From: Rhabditophanes sp. KR3021
Lineage: Eukaryota > Nematoda > Chromadorea > Rhabditida > Alloionematidae
Direction: 5' to 3'
NCBI GenBank assembly: GCA_963281155.1
Contig: CAUJLY010000005.1
Coordinates: forward strand, 186,001 to 250,000
Length of the DNA: 64,000 nucleotides
The notes under the pieces were generated by a model that saw only the letters and a list, made by a program, of their open reading frames with translations, was not told where the DNA came from and made no database searches. Shown piece by piece: positions 1 through 9,841 of this stretch (positions are counted from its first letter, which is position 1; the number at the start of each line of letters is the position of its first letter). The position numbers were made by a program, and so were the translations under genes.

Positions 1-815
1 GCTGAGCTGAATTTTATTATTTTGTAATTCTTTGAATAATCTGATACATGACATTCCCCTAAATGGCAAATTTATTAACTAAAATAACGACTTATGCTTA
101 CATGATTGGGGATAAAAATGAGAATCATAATAATAAAACTTCTTTGGACTAACTTCTCTTGTAGCTTCATTAAATAAACGGTTATGCAACTTTTTAATAA
201 AACAACTTAAGTTCTGTTTGCATCCAAAACATATAGATTTTCTTTTATTGTTTTTAGCTTCAAAAATACACTTATCAACAAACCCAGAGACGAATCGCTC
301 AATGGGTTCTCTTACTATGACATAATGTTTGAATGTTCTGAATAATTGTGGCAACTTGCCGTCACTATTTTCATTGGCGATTTGAGTCATACTTGTTTTG
401 ATTGAAGATACAGGGCAATACGAGTAGGCCCAATTATAACTGACTATATTGTTAGCAGATTTAGCTTGGGCCGGTTCACTTAAATAACATATAATAGCTT
501 GTAATATAGTGGAAAAGTTCTGCCATATAAATAATTAATTATTTTTTTCATATTTTTTGTTGTTACCTTATTAATAGCACAAAAATTAAACTTATACTTT
601 TTTGACACAAGAAATCTATGTTGAATCTTTTTCAGATTAACAAATGGCTTGATACATTGTTTGGGACCTTGGCGATTTGCACATTTATGAAATTTTAAAT
701 TACCCGGAATCTTTTCATTTCTAACAAAAAGAGCTCTAGTTTGGGCGACATTGAAAGCATTAACAGAATAATTTAGTATATTTAAAAAACAAATAACTAC
801 CACAACAGCCCTCAT
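1..815 (-). CDS. Carbohydrate sulfotransferase (Sulfotransfer_2 type), 5' part, runs off the left edge
   Basis: Three exons are visible: 567..815, 102..519 and <1..58, joined by introns of 47 and 43 bp with phases 0 and 1. The first join gives FCAINK/NFSTILQAIICYL, which matches the PAPS 5'-phosphosulfate loop of Golgi carbohydrate sulfotransferases. Exon 2 carries VIVREPIERFVSGF, the 3'-phosphate-binding motif, and HFYPQS; the next join completes the W of the HFYPQxW-x-C motif typical of nematode members. Residues 1-20 are hydrophobic and look like a signal anchor. The family transfers sulfate from PAPS to glycans in the Golgi lumen. Family assignment is firm; the acceptor sugar cannot be told. 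Reading straight through the first intron gives a stop, so the splice is needed. The C-terminus lies outside the window. Confidence 0.85.
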
Positions 816-1667
816 CCAAATAATGGTTCATATTTGCACAAATTAGTATTTCATGAGTTTTTTAGATGATCGGTTAAGCTTCTTTATTAATTAAAGAGAC
901 TTGTTTGGTGGGGATGATGTGATTAGTATGTCAATCTTTGACCATAATGATGACTGCGGGCTATTTAACCCTATCGGCAAGTTTATTAAAGTCACTTTTA
1001 GGATGATTTACGGGTGGAAAAGATAATTATTTGTTGGTAAAATGGGATGTAATAATTGGGTGTTGCTATTATTTATGTGTTTTCATTATTAGTTAAAAAT
1101 GGCATTGGTAACATTAATATTTACACTGAGAATGTTTATTAGCATATAATCAAAAAATATATTGTTATACATTTTGATGATCTAGTATTTATATAGACGA
1201 CAACTTAACATTATCTTCAGGACCAACAATAAGTTGAAGTTTCTTTATTTAAATACAAATAATTAATTCAAATTTTATGTATCAACTTGTTTTCATATTT
1301 TGAATAGACCATAAGTAAATGTTGCCTTCAAACAAAAGCTTCTCACAAGGCAAAGACTATTCAATTTAGGTAATTGGAATAATCAAAATGTTTAAAAAAA
1401 CAGCTTCTTATTTATTATCTGTGTTTTAAGGATTACAAGCTTTATATATTCCCATTTACCAAATTAATTTTTCTTATTTTTTATTCACCACCCTCTACAA
1501 CATTAAACCATCTATTACAATCCAACCTCAATGCACCCTTTTCAAATAAACTCTGATCCAATTTTGTAAGACCATTTCCACCAAAATGCGGTTCATCTTG
1601 CCCTCTCACACAACCCCATATACATTACCAAGTCATCCATTTGTTTAACAACACTTCCCCCTAAACC
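816..1667. other. Intergenic region between divergent genes
   Basis: This spacer separates the minus-strand sulfotransferase start from the plus-strand thioredoxin-like start, so it should hold both promoters. It is AT-rich, and I see no convincing ORF, RNA gene or repeat. The last 150 bases before the downstream ATG are C-rich and T-poor on the plus strand, which fits a 5' UTR but proves nothing. Confidence 0.5.
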
Positions 1668-2157
1668 ATGTCCCAATTTCTAGCAACAGCCGACATTTTC
1701 AAACCCGATGGCACATCCGCTAAAGGTGCTGAGTTGCTTAAGGACAAACTAGTGTTGCTTTATTTTTCTGGTTCTTATTGCAATCCCTGTCACATTTTTA
1801 CTCCTAAGTTAAAGGTAACAGCAAATTGACTAAATTTAACACAACTTTTAGCGTGCCTACGATACACTCATCGATCAAGGCCAACAAATTTCAGTTGTTC
1901 TCGTCACCAAAGACAAGACTATTGAAGCTTTTCAAGAATATTACAATGAAAAGATGCCTACCTTCAACTATCTTGCTTTCGGAGACCCAATCATCCCTCA
2001 ACTTCTCGAAAAGTACCAAGTTAAATTGATTCCCTGTGTCAGAATCATCAGACCTGATGGCTCAGTTGCTGTCAAGGATGGAGTGGAAGATGTTCGCACC
2101 AAGGAACAAGACATCGACGGCATGTTCGAAGAATGGGATTGCTATGCAAACATTTAA
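1668..2157 (+). CDS. Nucleoredoxin/tryparedoxin-like thioredoxin-fold protein
   Basis: Two exons, 1668..1814 and 1852..2157, encode 150 residues across a 37-bp phase-0 intron. The chain reads LLYFSGSYCNPCHIFTPKLK in the active-site region and ends with the usual beta-strand and cis-Pro region (VKLIPCVRIIRPDG). Nucleoredoxin-family proteins normally have WCPPC; here the Trp is Tyr and the pair is C-N-P-C, so both redox cysteines are kept but the environment differs. No signal peptide is seen, so it is probably cytosolic. An AATAAA signal lies just after the stop (about 2190). It converges on dld-1, whose stop codon is only about 110 bp away on the other strand. The function is inferred from the fold only; the substrate is unknown. 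Confidence 0.85.
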
Positions 2158-2270
2158 ACACCTTTTTAATTAAGTTCTTTATTTGTCCTAAATAAAATGG
2201 TTTCTACAAATATGTCATGCACTTTTTATCTTTATACGATCCTATCTTTTTATTAGACATAACAAGGTAT

Positions 2271-5002
2271 TTATAAACTATTGATAGGTTTACCGCAGAA
2301 AGCGGCTAAGTTGGCTTCTCTAAAAGCTTCAGATAAAGTTGGGTGAGGGTGGCAGACACGAGCGATATCTTCACATGATGCTCCGTATTCAAGAGCTAAC
2401 GTGGCTTCGGCGATCATTTCTCCTGAAAAGTTTGTTAGTATTAATTAATATTAAATGGTGTTTCGGTTTGTTAATATTATCAATATTAAATGATGTCATC
2501 TTTTAATAAGATCCTTATTGAAAAGTTTTTTTTCTTAACTAAATTAGATTGTTCTTTTTGTAAATTATCTTAATTCAATTTGATTGTTGCCATGAAACGC
2601 GACTCACCGCCTATCAACAACCCAAGACAACAGGTAATTCAGGAAGAGTGACTTATCCAAAAGTTTTAGCCTTAAAAGATGGGGATATGGCTAGCTGTGT
2701 CGAGAAATTGTGCCATACTTCTGACCTTACAGAGTTCCTCAAGCCTACGTGTTCAGGACAATATACCATACATTTTCTTTGGATTACAATATGCATCTAG
2801 GGTTGATTGTAGAGTATAAAATGATTCTAACTTTCGAGAATTAGTGGATTATAAATTAAAAGCAAGGTATAATTGTGGTACCAAAGCAGGACGCTGTCCA
2901 ATAGTTCCCAACAAAGAACAATTGCAACTTCATTATGATTGGGTTTAATTGACTTGTCGAAGTTATTATGCCAGGATAAAAAGATCTTTGACAAATTCAA
3001 GTCGGGTCAGTCAAATGATAATTGAAGGGTCTCGCCTATGGAGGTACTAAAAGTTTCCTAGAACTAAATTTCATTTTTGAAATGAGTGTTGAAGAAGGTA
3101 ATATGGATAGTCTAAAGAATACTGATTCTTGGAAAATAAACAAAGATAATGAATCAATTTATGTGTTGATGGACCTTTCAAAACACATTCATTTTAAATT
3201 GTCATCTCTTGAAACATTTGTAAAATGATTTATTATTGGGGAGTATCTGCCAATATCAAAATTTGAATTAGTAGTCACAAATGTGATTTCCAAAGTCGCC
3301 TCATACCATTTATTCCTTTCAATGGAAAAGAAACAAAAATGAGGGATATTGTACATGACGAAAGACAATTGGGTGGTGTGTATATTGATGGGTTAACTAA
3401 TAATGAAAATCTAGCCTATGAATATGCCGTAATATTAGATCTACAAAAGACTTAGCCAATACTGTAGGTTCCGGTCAATCTAACGATGCCACGCACTCGA
3501 AACATCCCAACACTCTCAAACTCAGTCCTCACCGAAATTAATGCCTTATTATTGTCAGGCTCTATTTGGTTATAAATTTTCTGCATTTTATATTTAGTGT
3601 GGTTTCACCTACCGGCATTTGGGCCAATGATGTGGACGCCGAGTAATTTGTCGGTGGCTTTGTCGGCAAGTACTTTGACGAAGCCTTCTTGGTCATTGTT
3701 TGTCTTGGCTCTGGAGTTGGCAGCGAATGGGAATTTTCCGATAGTGTAAGCAACTCCCTCTTTCTTCAAATCTTCTTCTGACTTTCCGACCCAGGAAACT
3801 TCTGGGTGAGTGTAGACAACTGATGGGACACAGTTGTAGTCGATGTGAGTGTCTCCACCGCACATTCCCCCTACAGCTAATAGACCTTCATCTTCAGCTT
3901 TGTGGGCAAGCATTGGTCCATCGATGACGTCTCCAATAGCATAGATGGATTTGACAGAAGTTTGGAAATTTTTGTTAACACCGAGTCTTCCTCTGTTGTC
4001 TGTGGTAAGACCGACTGATTCCAACCCTAAGTTTTGTGTGTATGGACGTCTGCCAATTGAAACCAATAAGGTATCGCATTCCAGAGTTTGTTTCTTCCCA
4101 TCCTTAGCTCCTTCTACTTCAACCTTGATAGTTGATCCATCTTTCTTAGCCCCCATTACCTTAGTGTTCAGCAAAAACTTGAATCCTTGCTTGGTCAAAG
4201 TCTTTTGGAAGTTTTTAGCAATCTCCATGTCAATTCCCATTCCTCCCACATTCCCTAAGAACTCGACAGCTGTCACTTCAGCTCCAAGTCTTTGCCAAAC
4301 TGATCCCAACTCCAGTCCGATCACCCCAGCCCCAATCACAACCATCTTCTTTGGAACCTTTTGAAGGGACAAAGCTCCAGTCGAGGAAACTATTTGTTGT
4401 TCGTCAATTTGAATTCCATTGAAAGGAGTTACTTCAGATCCAGTTGCGATCAAAATATTCTTAGCATTAATAACTTCACTCGAGCCATCACTTTTCTTTA
4501 CAGATACCTGATTCGGTCCTACAATTGTCCCGTGCCCCTTGACGTGCCCGACTTTGTTGGCTTTGAACAGACCAGCAATTCCAGTTGTCAAAGCTTTGAC
4601 AGAGCTATTTTTGGCAGCTAACATTTTCTCCAAATTAAGAGTAACGTTCCCTTCAATTCCCCTGGCTGCAAAATCACCATCCTTAGCCAAATGGTAATAG
4701 TGGGAATTGTTAAGCATAGCCTTGGAGGGAATACATCCAACATTCAAGCAAGTCCCACCCAAAGTCTCTCCCTTCTCCACACAAATAGTCTTCATGCCCA
4801 ATTGAGCCGCCTTGATCGCTGCAACATATCCTCCAGGCCCAGCTCCAATCACAACTAGATCAACGTCTAAAAAAGGTATTATTAAGGTACTTCCATTCAT
4901 TCATCTACCTGACCCAGTCGCATATCCACGACTAACTCCAAAAACAACTTTGTTAGTTTGATTGAAGAATGATTTGGCGGCGAAGAGTCTTGGCAAAGCC
5001 AT
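2271..5002 (-). CDS. dld-1: Dihydrolipoyl dehydrogenase, mitochondrial (E3 of 2-oxoacid dehydrogenases)
   Basis: Three exons, 4909..5002, 3613..4866 and 2271..2422, give 499 residues, the normal length for the family. Residues 1-30 are basic and Ser/Phe-rich and look like a mitochondrial targeting peptide. The FAD site [13 protein letters not shown] follows, then the redox disulfide [13 protein letters not shown] (Cys71 and Cys76), a NAD-binding [12 protein letters not shown], and ATNAIGD-type FAD contact [16 protein letters not shown]. The catalytic His-Glu pair ([10 protein letters not shown]) lies on the short last exon. The enzyme reoxidises dihydrolipoamide in pyruvate and 2-oxoglutarate dehydrogenases and in glycine cleavage. 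Intron 2 is about 1.2 kb against 42 bp for intron 1, and contains decayed antisense coding sequence. Start chosen because exon 1 supplies the presequence; all phases agree. Confidence 0.97.
2590..3530 (+). pseudogene. Decayed coding sequence of unknown origin inside the dld-1 intron, antisense to dld-1
   Basis: Several consecutive plus-strand segments read like protein but are broken by stops and frame changes: one at about 2650-2800 (includes [15 protein letters not shown]), one at about 2840-2945 (includes [18 protein letters not shown]), one at 3022-3228, and one at about 3315-3450 (includes [20 protein letters not shown]). The amino-acid composition, with Cys pairs and mixed hydrophobic and charged residues, is unlike the AT-rich random translation around it. 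I do not recognise the family. It could be a decayed retrocopy, a transposon-encoded protein, or a dead gene trapped when the intron expanded. No terminal repeats or target-site duplication were seen by eye. Confidence 0.45.
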
Positions 5003-5251
5003 TTTGAACTTTAATATCCTGAAATTGCTAATATTAATGAATATTGATACCAACTAAATAGATTTCATTATCGAAAATTTATTGCTCAAGCTAATGGTTG
5101 TTGCTCCAATTTTCGTGACAAGATTAATCCAACAAAATGTGTTGGAGTATATTTAAATAAATTAGAGCCGTTTAAAAAAAGTTTTTAATTAAAAAGGAAA
5201 CAAAATAAAATATATAATTAAGATAAGTAAAATAATAACTAAAAATAATGA

Positions 5252-6433
5252 TTAAAAGTCATCCAGACTAAGGAGCGAAGTTCGATGGGTGTTGCTGAAG
5301 ACACGGGTGCTTATTGCCAGTAGACCTTCATTGTAGATGTATTCTCTTTCTTCTTCTCGTTGTTGTTCCATTATTTTGATGGCTGCTTTGGAAAGGATTT
5401 CATTTTCATACAATGTAAGTGAGACTATTTTTCGCCCAACTAGTAGAGATAACACTGACCCATACCCAAACCACCCCTCCCTCAGGCCCACTTTTTCTTG
5501 GAGTTTCAGTTCACACCAGACAAATTGAAAGTACACATACATTAGACCATTTAGGAGGTGGCGGATAATGTGAGCTCTGATAAATATCAGTATTCTGACT
5601 AAACATCCAAGTAAGTAGTACATCACCGGAATTGAGAATATCACTATCAATATCCCCCCGCCGACAATCAACCACAAAGGAACATCTAAAGAGCAATCAA
5701 CTTTCGTTCCATAAACGGCCAAATCTAAGTCATTTGTGGTAAAGAAAATTTGACCTCCAACCTGAATGGCCTTTTCAGAGTAGCAATTTCCATTAACTTG
5801 TAGTCGATGAAAGATGTCCCCATTACCATCAGAATAAGGCATTCCCTCAACTACTGAGCATTCATAAACAGCCACACTCAACCCATCCACAATGCCAGTC
5901 ACGTCTGTCCTTCCCGAAACAATTCTAGCCATTTCTCGATCCGTCCCTTCTACCTTCCACCCATTGCCCCGTATCTTGAGTAGGTTAAGAGCAATCTGAT
6001 TTGACTTCAAACAAGCTACCTTCAAAAAGTGGTTGTAACATTCCAAACACGGCACAACCTTCCCATACTCCAATGCATCAGGATCTTGTAAATAAATTCC
6101 TCCGCCCAGGTACTCGGCCGTCTTGACGACACATCTATCCACTTTGACGGGCTTAATTCTACTCCGAACCAAGAAAGGCACCTCCAACCCTTCCACAAAT
6201 ACAACCTCATCCGTAAAGTAGACGGACCTCATCTCTCCCACACAATCACCTTCCAAGTCAACCCTGACCACCTTGGTCCTCATCTGATATATGAGTTGAT
6301 CGCCCAAAAACGGACAATTGAAATACTCGGGCAAAGGTACCAGCTGATAATTGGTATGATTGTCACACAAATTATACTGCTCACCACCACACCTCAAAAC
6401 AATGACACTCAGCAAAAGTGCTTTAAACGACAT
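5252..6433 (-). CDS. Orphan intronless type I membrane protein with a Cys-rich ectodomain
   Basis: A single 393-codon frame with no intron, in a window where most genes are split. Residues 1-18 look like a signal peptide. An ectodomain of about 230 residues with roughly a dozen cysteines follows (for example NLCDNHTNYQ, YFNCPF and VVPCLECYNHF), then a long hydrophobic stretch around residues 252-288 (VPLWLIVGGGILIVIFSIP). A cytoplasmic tail of about 105 residues contains a Glu/Arg-rich piece (EQQREEEREY). I do not recognise a named family. The layout (signal, disulfide-rich ectodomain, one anchor, tail, no introns) resembles envelope-type glycoproteins of retroelements and viruses, but also many orphan nematode surface proteins; I saw no diagnostic motif. 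ATG is the first in frame. Confidence 0.7.
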   Translation of the reverse strand: MSFKALLLSVIVLRCGGEQYNLCDNHTNYQLVPLPEYFNCPFLGDQLIYQMRTKVVRVDLEGDCVGEMRSVYFTDEVVFVEGLEVPFLVRSRIKPVKVDRCVVKTAEYLGGGIYLQDPDALEYGKVVPCLECYNHFLKVACLKSNQIALNLLKIRGNGWKVEGTDREMARIVSGRTDVTGIVDGLSVAVYECSVVEGMPYSDGNGDIFHRLQVNGNCYSEKAIQVGGQIFFTTNDLDLAVYGTKVDCSLDVPLWLIVGGGILIVIFSIPVMYYLLGCLVRILIFIRAHIIRHLLNGLMYVYFQFVWCELKLQEKVGLREGWFGYGSVLSLLVGRKIVSLTLYENEILSKAAIKIMEQQREEEREYIYNEGLLAISTRVFSNTHRTSLLSLDDF

Positions 6434-6727
6434 CTTGTCTCAATAAATGTGTCAAAGATAAAAATGACCCTGCAACCCACCAAACTTTTCACACCATCTC
6501 TCCCAACTAAAGTACAAAACCACTTATCAAACAAAAAAAGAAGACAAGAAAGGTGGTGGATGAAATAAATTTATTTAATTTACCCTTAAACAACCACCAC
6601 AAAAGGGCCTTTTATAATTTTGAACAAAATATATCAAAAATAAATAATCTTACAAGAGATGTTTGAATGTCCAGGATCGGTATGATTTAAATAATTTTTA
6701 CAATAAATAACTGGGAAACAGACATAC

Positions 6728-7831
6728 TTAAGGGTCCATGTTTTCCTTGTTTTCGTGGTGATGACGGTGGGAGAGTTCCTTTAGGAAAGTGGCTTCGCCT
6801 GTTGTCAACTTGTGCTTGTCCTTCTTTAGGTCGATTTTGGAGAGGATCGACGCGATTTCGGCATCCACCACCGGACTTTGTTCTGCTTTTTTGAGTCCCT
6901 TCTTGGACCCACGCCCGCCACCACCCAACCCACTCGTGTCAAAGGGGCGAGAGGGCATTTCTCGAGAAGATTTGGCAAATTTACTCGACGAATATCCTAG
7001 AGTAGGTCTGTGTCTGCGGACATTTTCATTTAGTGACTTGCCAAAGGGTACTTTGACTTCTGGCAATTCCTCTTCTTCGGAGGTGTGGATGAATTGGCAG
7101 CGGGAGCCGTAGGGACAAGAACCTTTCTCGGTGAAAGTGTCACACAGTTGAGTCTTGTATTTAGGATGCTTCTGAAAGGGGTAATATTAGAGGGGTGTTG
7201 GGGCTGGGTAAGACAAACCTCTGGTGGTGGTCTCAAATCATTAAGGCCATGAGCGAATCTGCAAATGATACCATACGGACACTTGTTTGTCTTTTCAAAC
7301 ACTGAGCAGAGAGAAGTCTTCACGGCTTGGTCTTTCCTCTGAGTTTTCATGTAAGCAACTCGTTCCGCATCCGTCATCGCATACCACTCCGAGGACTGCA
7401 TCCCATTGATGTAACGTTCCCCGTTCGTTTCTGGCGGGGTTCGACGTCCACTTTTGCGGTGATCTACACAAGACTCGAATGGGTCTCTCTGGAAACGATT
7501 ACAATTATGGTTAACAGGAGATCGATTTACTTACCGAGTCATCACTTTCATCTGGACTCATTCCTTTGTCCGGGTATGCATTCCCGTTGGATAAGGAAAA
7601 ACCATTCCCATACATTGACCTCAGAAAATGAGCTGAATTGACGACATGTTGTGGCGGTGGCATCGGGATGTGAGTCTGGTAGAAGAAAGGCTGTGCAGGC
7701 CCACTAAAGGTGGTAGACTGGTTTGGATCCATGGCATAGAAATTGCCCGGCCCAGCCATGGGATAGTTGTAGATGTGTGAAGGAGGAAGGCCGTGTCCAG
7801 AATACGAATGGTCGAAGTGACTTTGTTGCAT
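6728..7831 (-). CDS. Tandem CCCH zinc-finger RNA-binding protein (TTP/OMA/MEX-5 type)
   Basis: Three exons, 7535..7831, 7219..7488 and 6728..7171, with phase-0 introns, give 336 residues. Two CCCH fingers sit in the middle: finger 1 [20 protein letters not shown] followed by AHG, and finger 2 [20 protein letters not shown] followed by IH. The linker (LRPPPEV/KHPKYKT) spans the second intron, so only the spliced form has both fingers at the standard spacing. The N-terminus is rich in Pro, Tyr, Ser and His and looks disordered; the C-terminus is Ser/Lys/Gly-rich with a glycine run. Such proteins bind AU-rich elements in 3' UTRs; nematode members act in oocyte maturation and early embryo fate. 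An in-frame TTG lies upstream but the ATG at 7831 is the plausible start. Exact orthology among OMA, MEX and POS proteins is not resolved. Confidence 0.9.
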
Positions 7832-8501
7832 CTTAAGATAAATAAAAGATGGAGGCAATGGTTTGGTGTGAGATAATTGCTAGGGGTGGTGTAAATACAC
7901 TTGTCTTCTTTGATTGTTGACAATGAGTTACCAGAAGTGGTGAATCAAAAAGAATGGTGGGTCGGGTTTGATGCAAATAAGATACGGTTTTACCTCGGCA
8001 GGAGAGTAATTAAAATAAAGTTTGGTTAATGGTGGAGAAATGGGGGGTGGTTGCTTTTATACCAGGCCATGTCATCCAATCTTGTTTGATCGATGCTTTT
8101 ACCTTAAATCATGCCTTTTATGCCCATTATTTAATGATTTTTCCCTTTTTTGTCATTTTCATCATAATCGTGTAGTGGTTGTGTATGCTTTTGACTGACC
8201 AAGAGTTTGGAAAAGTGTTGGTCGGCGGTATTTCCTAAGTGGAAAGCTTGTCTACATTTGACTTAACGTCTGCCCCAACATTTTGATGATATAAATTTTT
8301 AGGTTGTTTTTGAGGTAAAAAGGGCCTTGTTATGTGTTATGTGAAATTTAAAATTAGTACTAAATTATGAGAAATGTATTTTGCGTGAGATGTGATATTG
8401 TAACCTTGTAATGGCGTGTAATTCTCATTTATTGTCCCAACTAGAGTGTCTTTTGAAGTGTGAGTAATCTGTGTTTTATTGTAGGTTTATTACAAGCAAC
8501 C
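7832..8501. other. Divergent intergenic region with likely trans-splice acceptor before rpl-38
   Basis: This spacer separates the CCCH gene from rpl-38. The stretch just before the rpl-38 ATG ends in TTTTATTGTAG (AG at 8483-8484) followed by a short leader and ATG at 8502. This could be a spliced-leader acceptor or the end of a 5' UTR intron. Nothing else stands out. Confidence 0.4.
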
Positions 8502-8762
8502 ATGCCTAAGGAAATCAAAGACATCAAGGAATTTCTCCTCATCGTCCGTAGAAAGGATGCCAAGTCTGTTAACATCAAGAAAAACAGAGACAACATGAAA
8601 TTCAAGGTCCGTTGTTCCAAGTATCTTTACAGTCTTGTTCTTCAAGTAAGTTTACCCCCTGCCCCTTCCAATTAATGCCCCTACTTATAGGATAAAGAAA
8701 AGGGAGACAAGCTCAGAGCTTCCCTTCCATCCACAATCAAGGTTGATGAAATCGGAAAATAA
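8502..8762 (+). CDS. rpl-38: 60S ribosomal protein L38 (eL38)
   Basis: Two exons, 8502..8645 and 8691..8762, with a 45-bp phase-0 intron give 71 residues, against about 70 for the family. The start [20 protein letters not shown] and the end [12 protein letters not shown] are diagnostic for eL38, a small basic protein of the large ribosomal subunit. Codon choice is more C-ending than in the neighbours, as expected for a highly expressed gene. The upstream TTGTAG acceptor 17 bases before the ATG suggests a trans-spliced or short-leader mRNA. An AATAAA is present about 80 bp after the stop. Confidence 0.97.
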
Positions 8763-9841
8763 GAAGTGTCAACTAATTTGTTAAATGATATTCTTGGAAT
8801 CCCCATTTCAAAACATTCTTTGTTACTGTTGTAATTGGAATAAATTTTTTTGTTCTGTTATTTGGTTGTTATTTTATTTGTTATTGGTAGCTCTTTTGCA
8901 TTAGTTCAATTGTTATTTTAAATGGTAGTCAAATGGTAATCAAATCTTTATTTTAACTGTAAATAAACTGGTCATTTGGAATATTAAGCAAATGGTCATT
9001 GCAAACACAAACCGAATGCTGGGTGATAGTTTCGTACATTTAATGGCTAGTTGAACCAATTAAGTCGTTTAAATTCATAATTAACAATGTATAAAGCAAC
9101 TAATATATTTATTAGTAATATCCATCCTTTTCATAGATCTTAATACAAAAAATGAAAAAAATATTCGTAAAGTATGAAACCTATGTTATTGAAGAGGTAG
9201 AATAATTGGTTTAGATGGCAAACTAATGAGTATTAAGCCTGTTTCAAACGGATATGTTGATGTACACTTAAAAGTAGCTAAAACTGTAATACCAACAACA
9301 ATTCATAAAATGATGTCTTCCCATTTTATTACCCCGTTTACCAGCTAAAGTGTCCTAATATACCATTTGAAAGTTTAATAACTAATCATATCTGTACTAA
9401 AGAAGGAACACGCTTCCGATACGCAACTCACTTAATATGGAACAAAAGTCTGTTGGTGAGTTGTAACTTATCAGGAGAATATGGCAGATGAAATAGGATT
9501 TGAAATAAACAAATACACACACCAAATAGAAATTTACTAAAACATTTAAGTCAATCAAGGAAGCATTACCAATCGGTACTGATTTATATGACAGAAAAGT
9601 GAGTATGTGTCTTATCATCTAAAGAAGGCCACCTCTATAATTTGGTTAGGTCTGAAAAGGGAAAATATTGTTTGAATATAGATGGGTTTATGGAAGGACG
9701 AAAGGGTTGTGATGATTGAATAAATAATACTATATAAATTCTTTTATTATATATGACTTTGGTATGTAATATTGAAATAAACTCTTATAGTTATAAATTT
9801 TGTTTTAAATATATCATATTTAGTTTTATACAAAGGTGACA
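8763..9841 (+). other. Spacer with possible decayed coding fragments
   Basis: Between rpl-38 and the Cys-loop receptor 3' end. The first 450 bases are plain AT-rich sequence. From about 9210 to 9715 the plus strand shows short open segments broken by stops (for example VDVHLKVAKTVIPTTIHK, RFRYATHLIWNKSLLVSC and KGKYCLNIDGFMEGRKG). They look more protein-like than chance, but none is longer than about 45 codons and I cannot assign them. They may be remains of a dead gene or mobile element. Confidence 0.3.

Noticed and set aside
480..815. 111-residue ORF as a complete small protein
   Set aside because: Its last 28 residues are intron read-through. Splicing at 566/520 restores the sulfotransferase PAPS-binding motif.
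9239..9246. CTGTTTCA, the upstream motif of type I nematode piRNA genes
   Set aside because: An isolated 8-mer is expected by chance in 64 kb; no cluster of such motifs is present.
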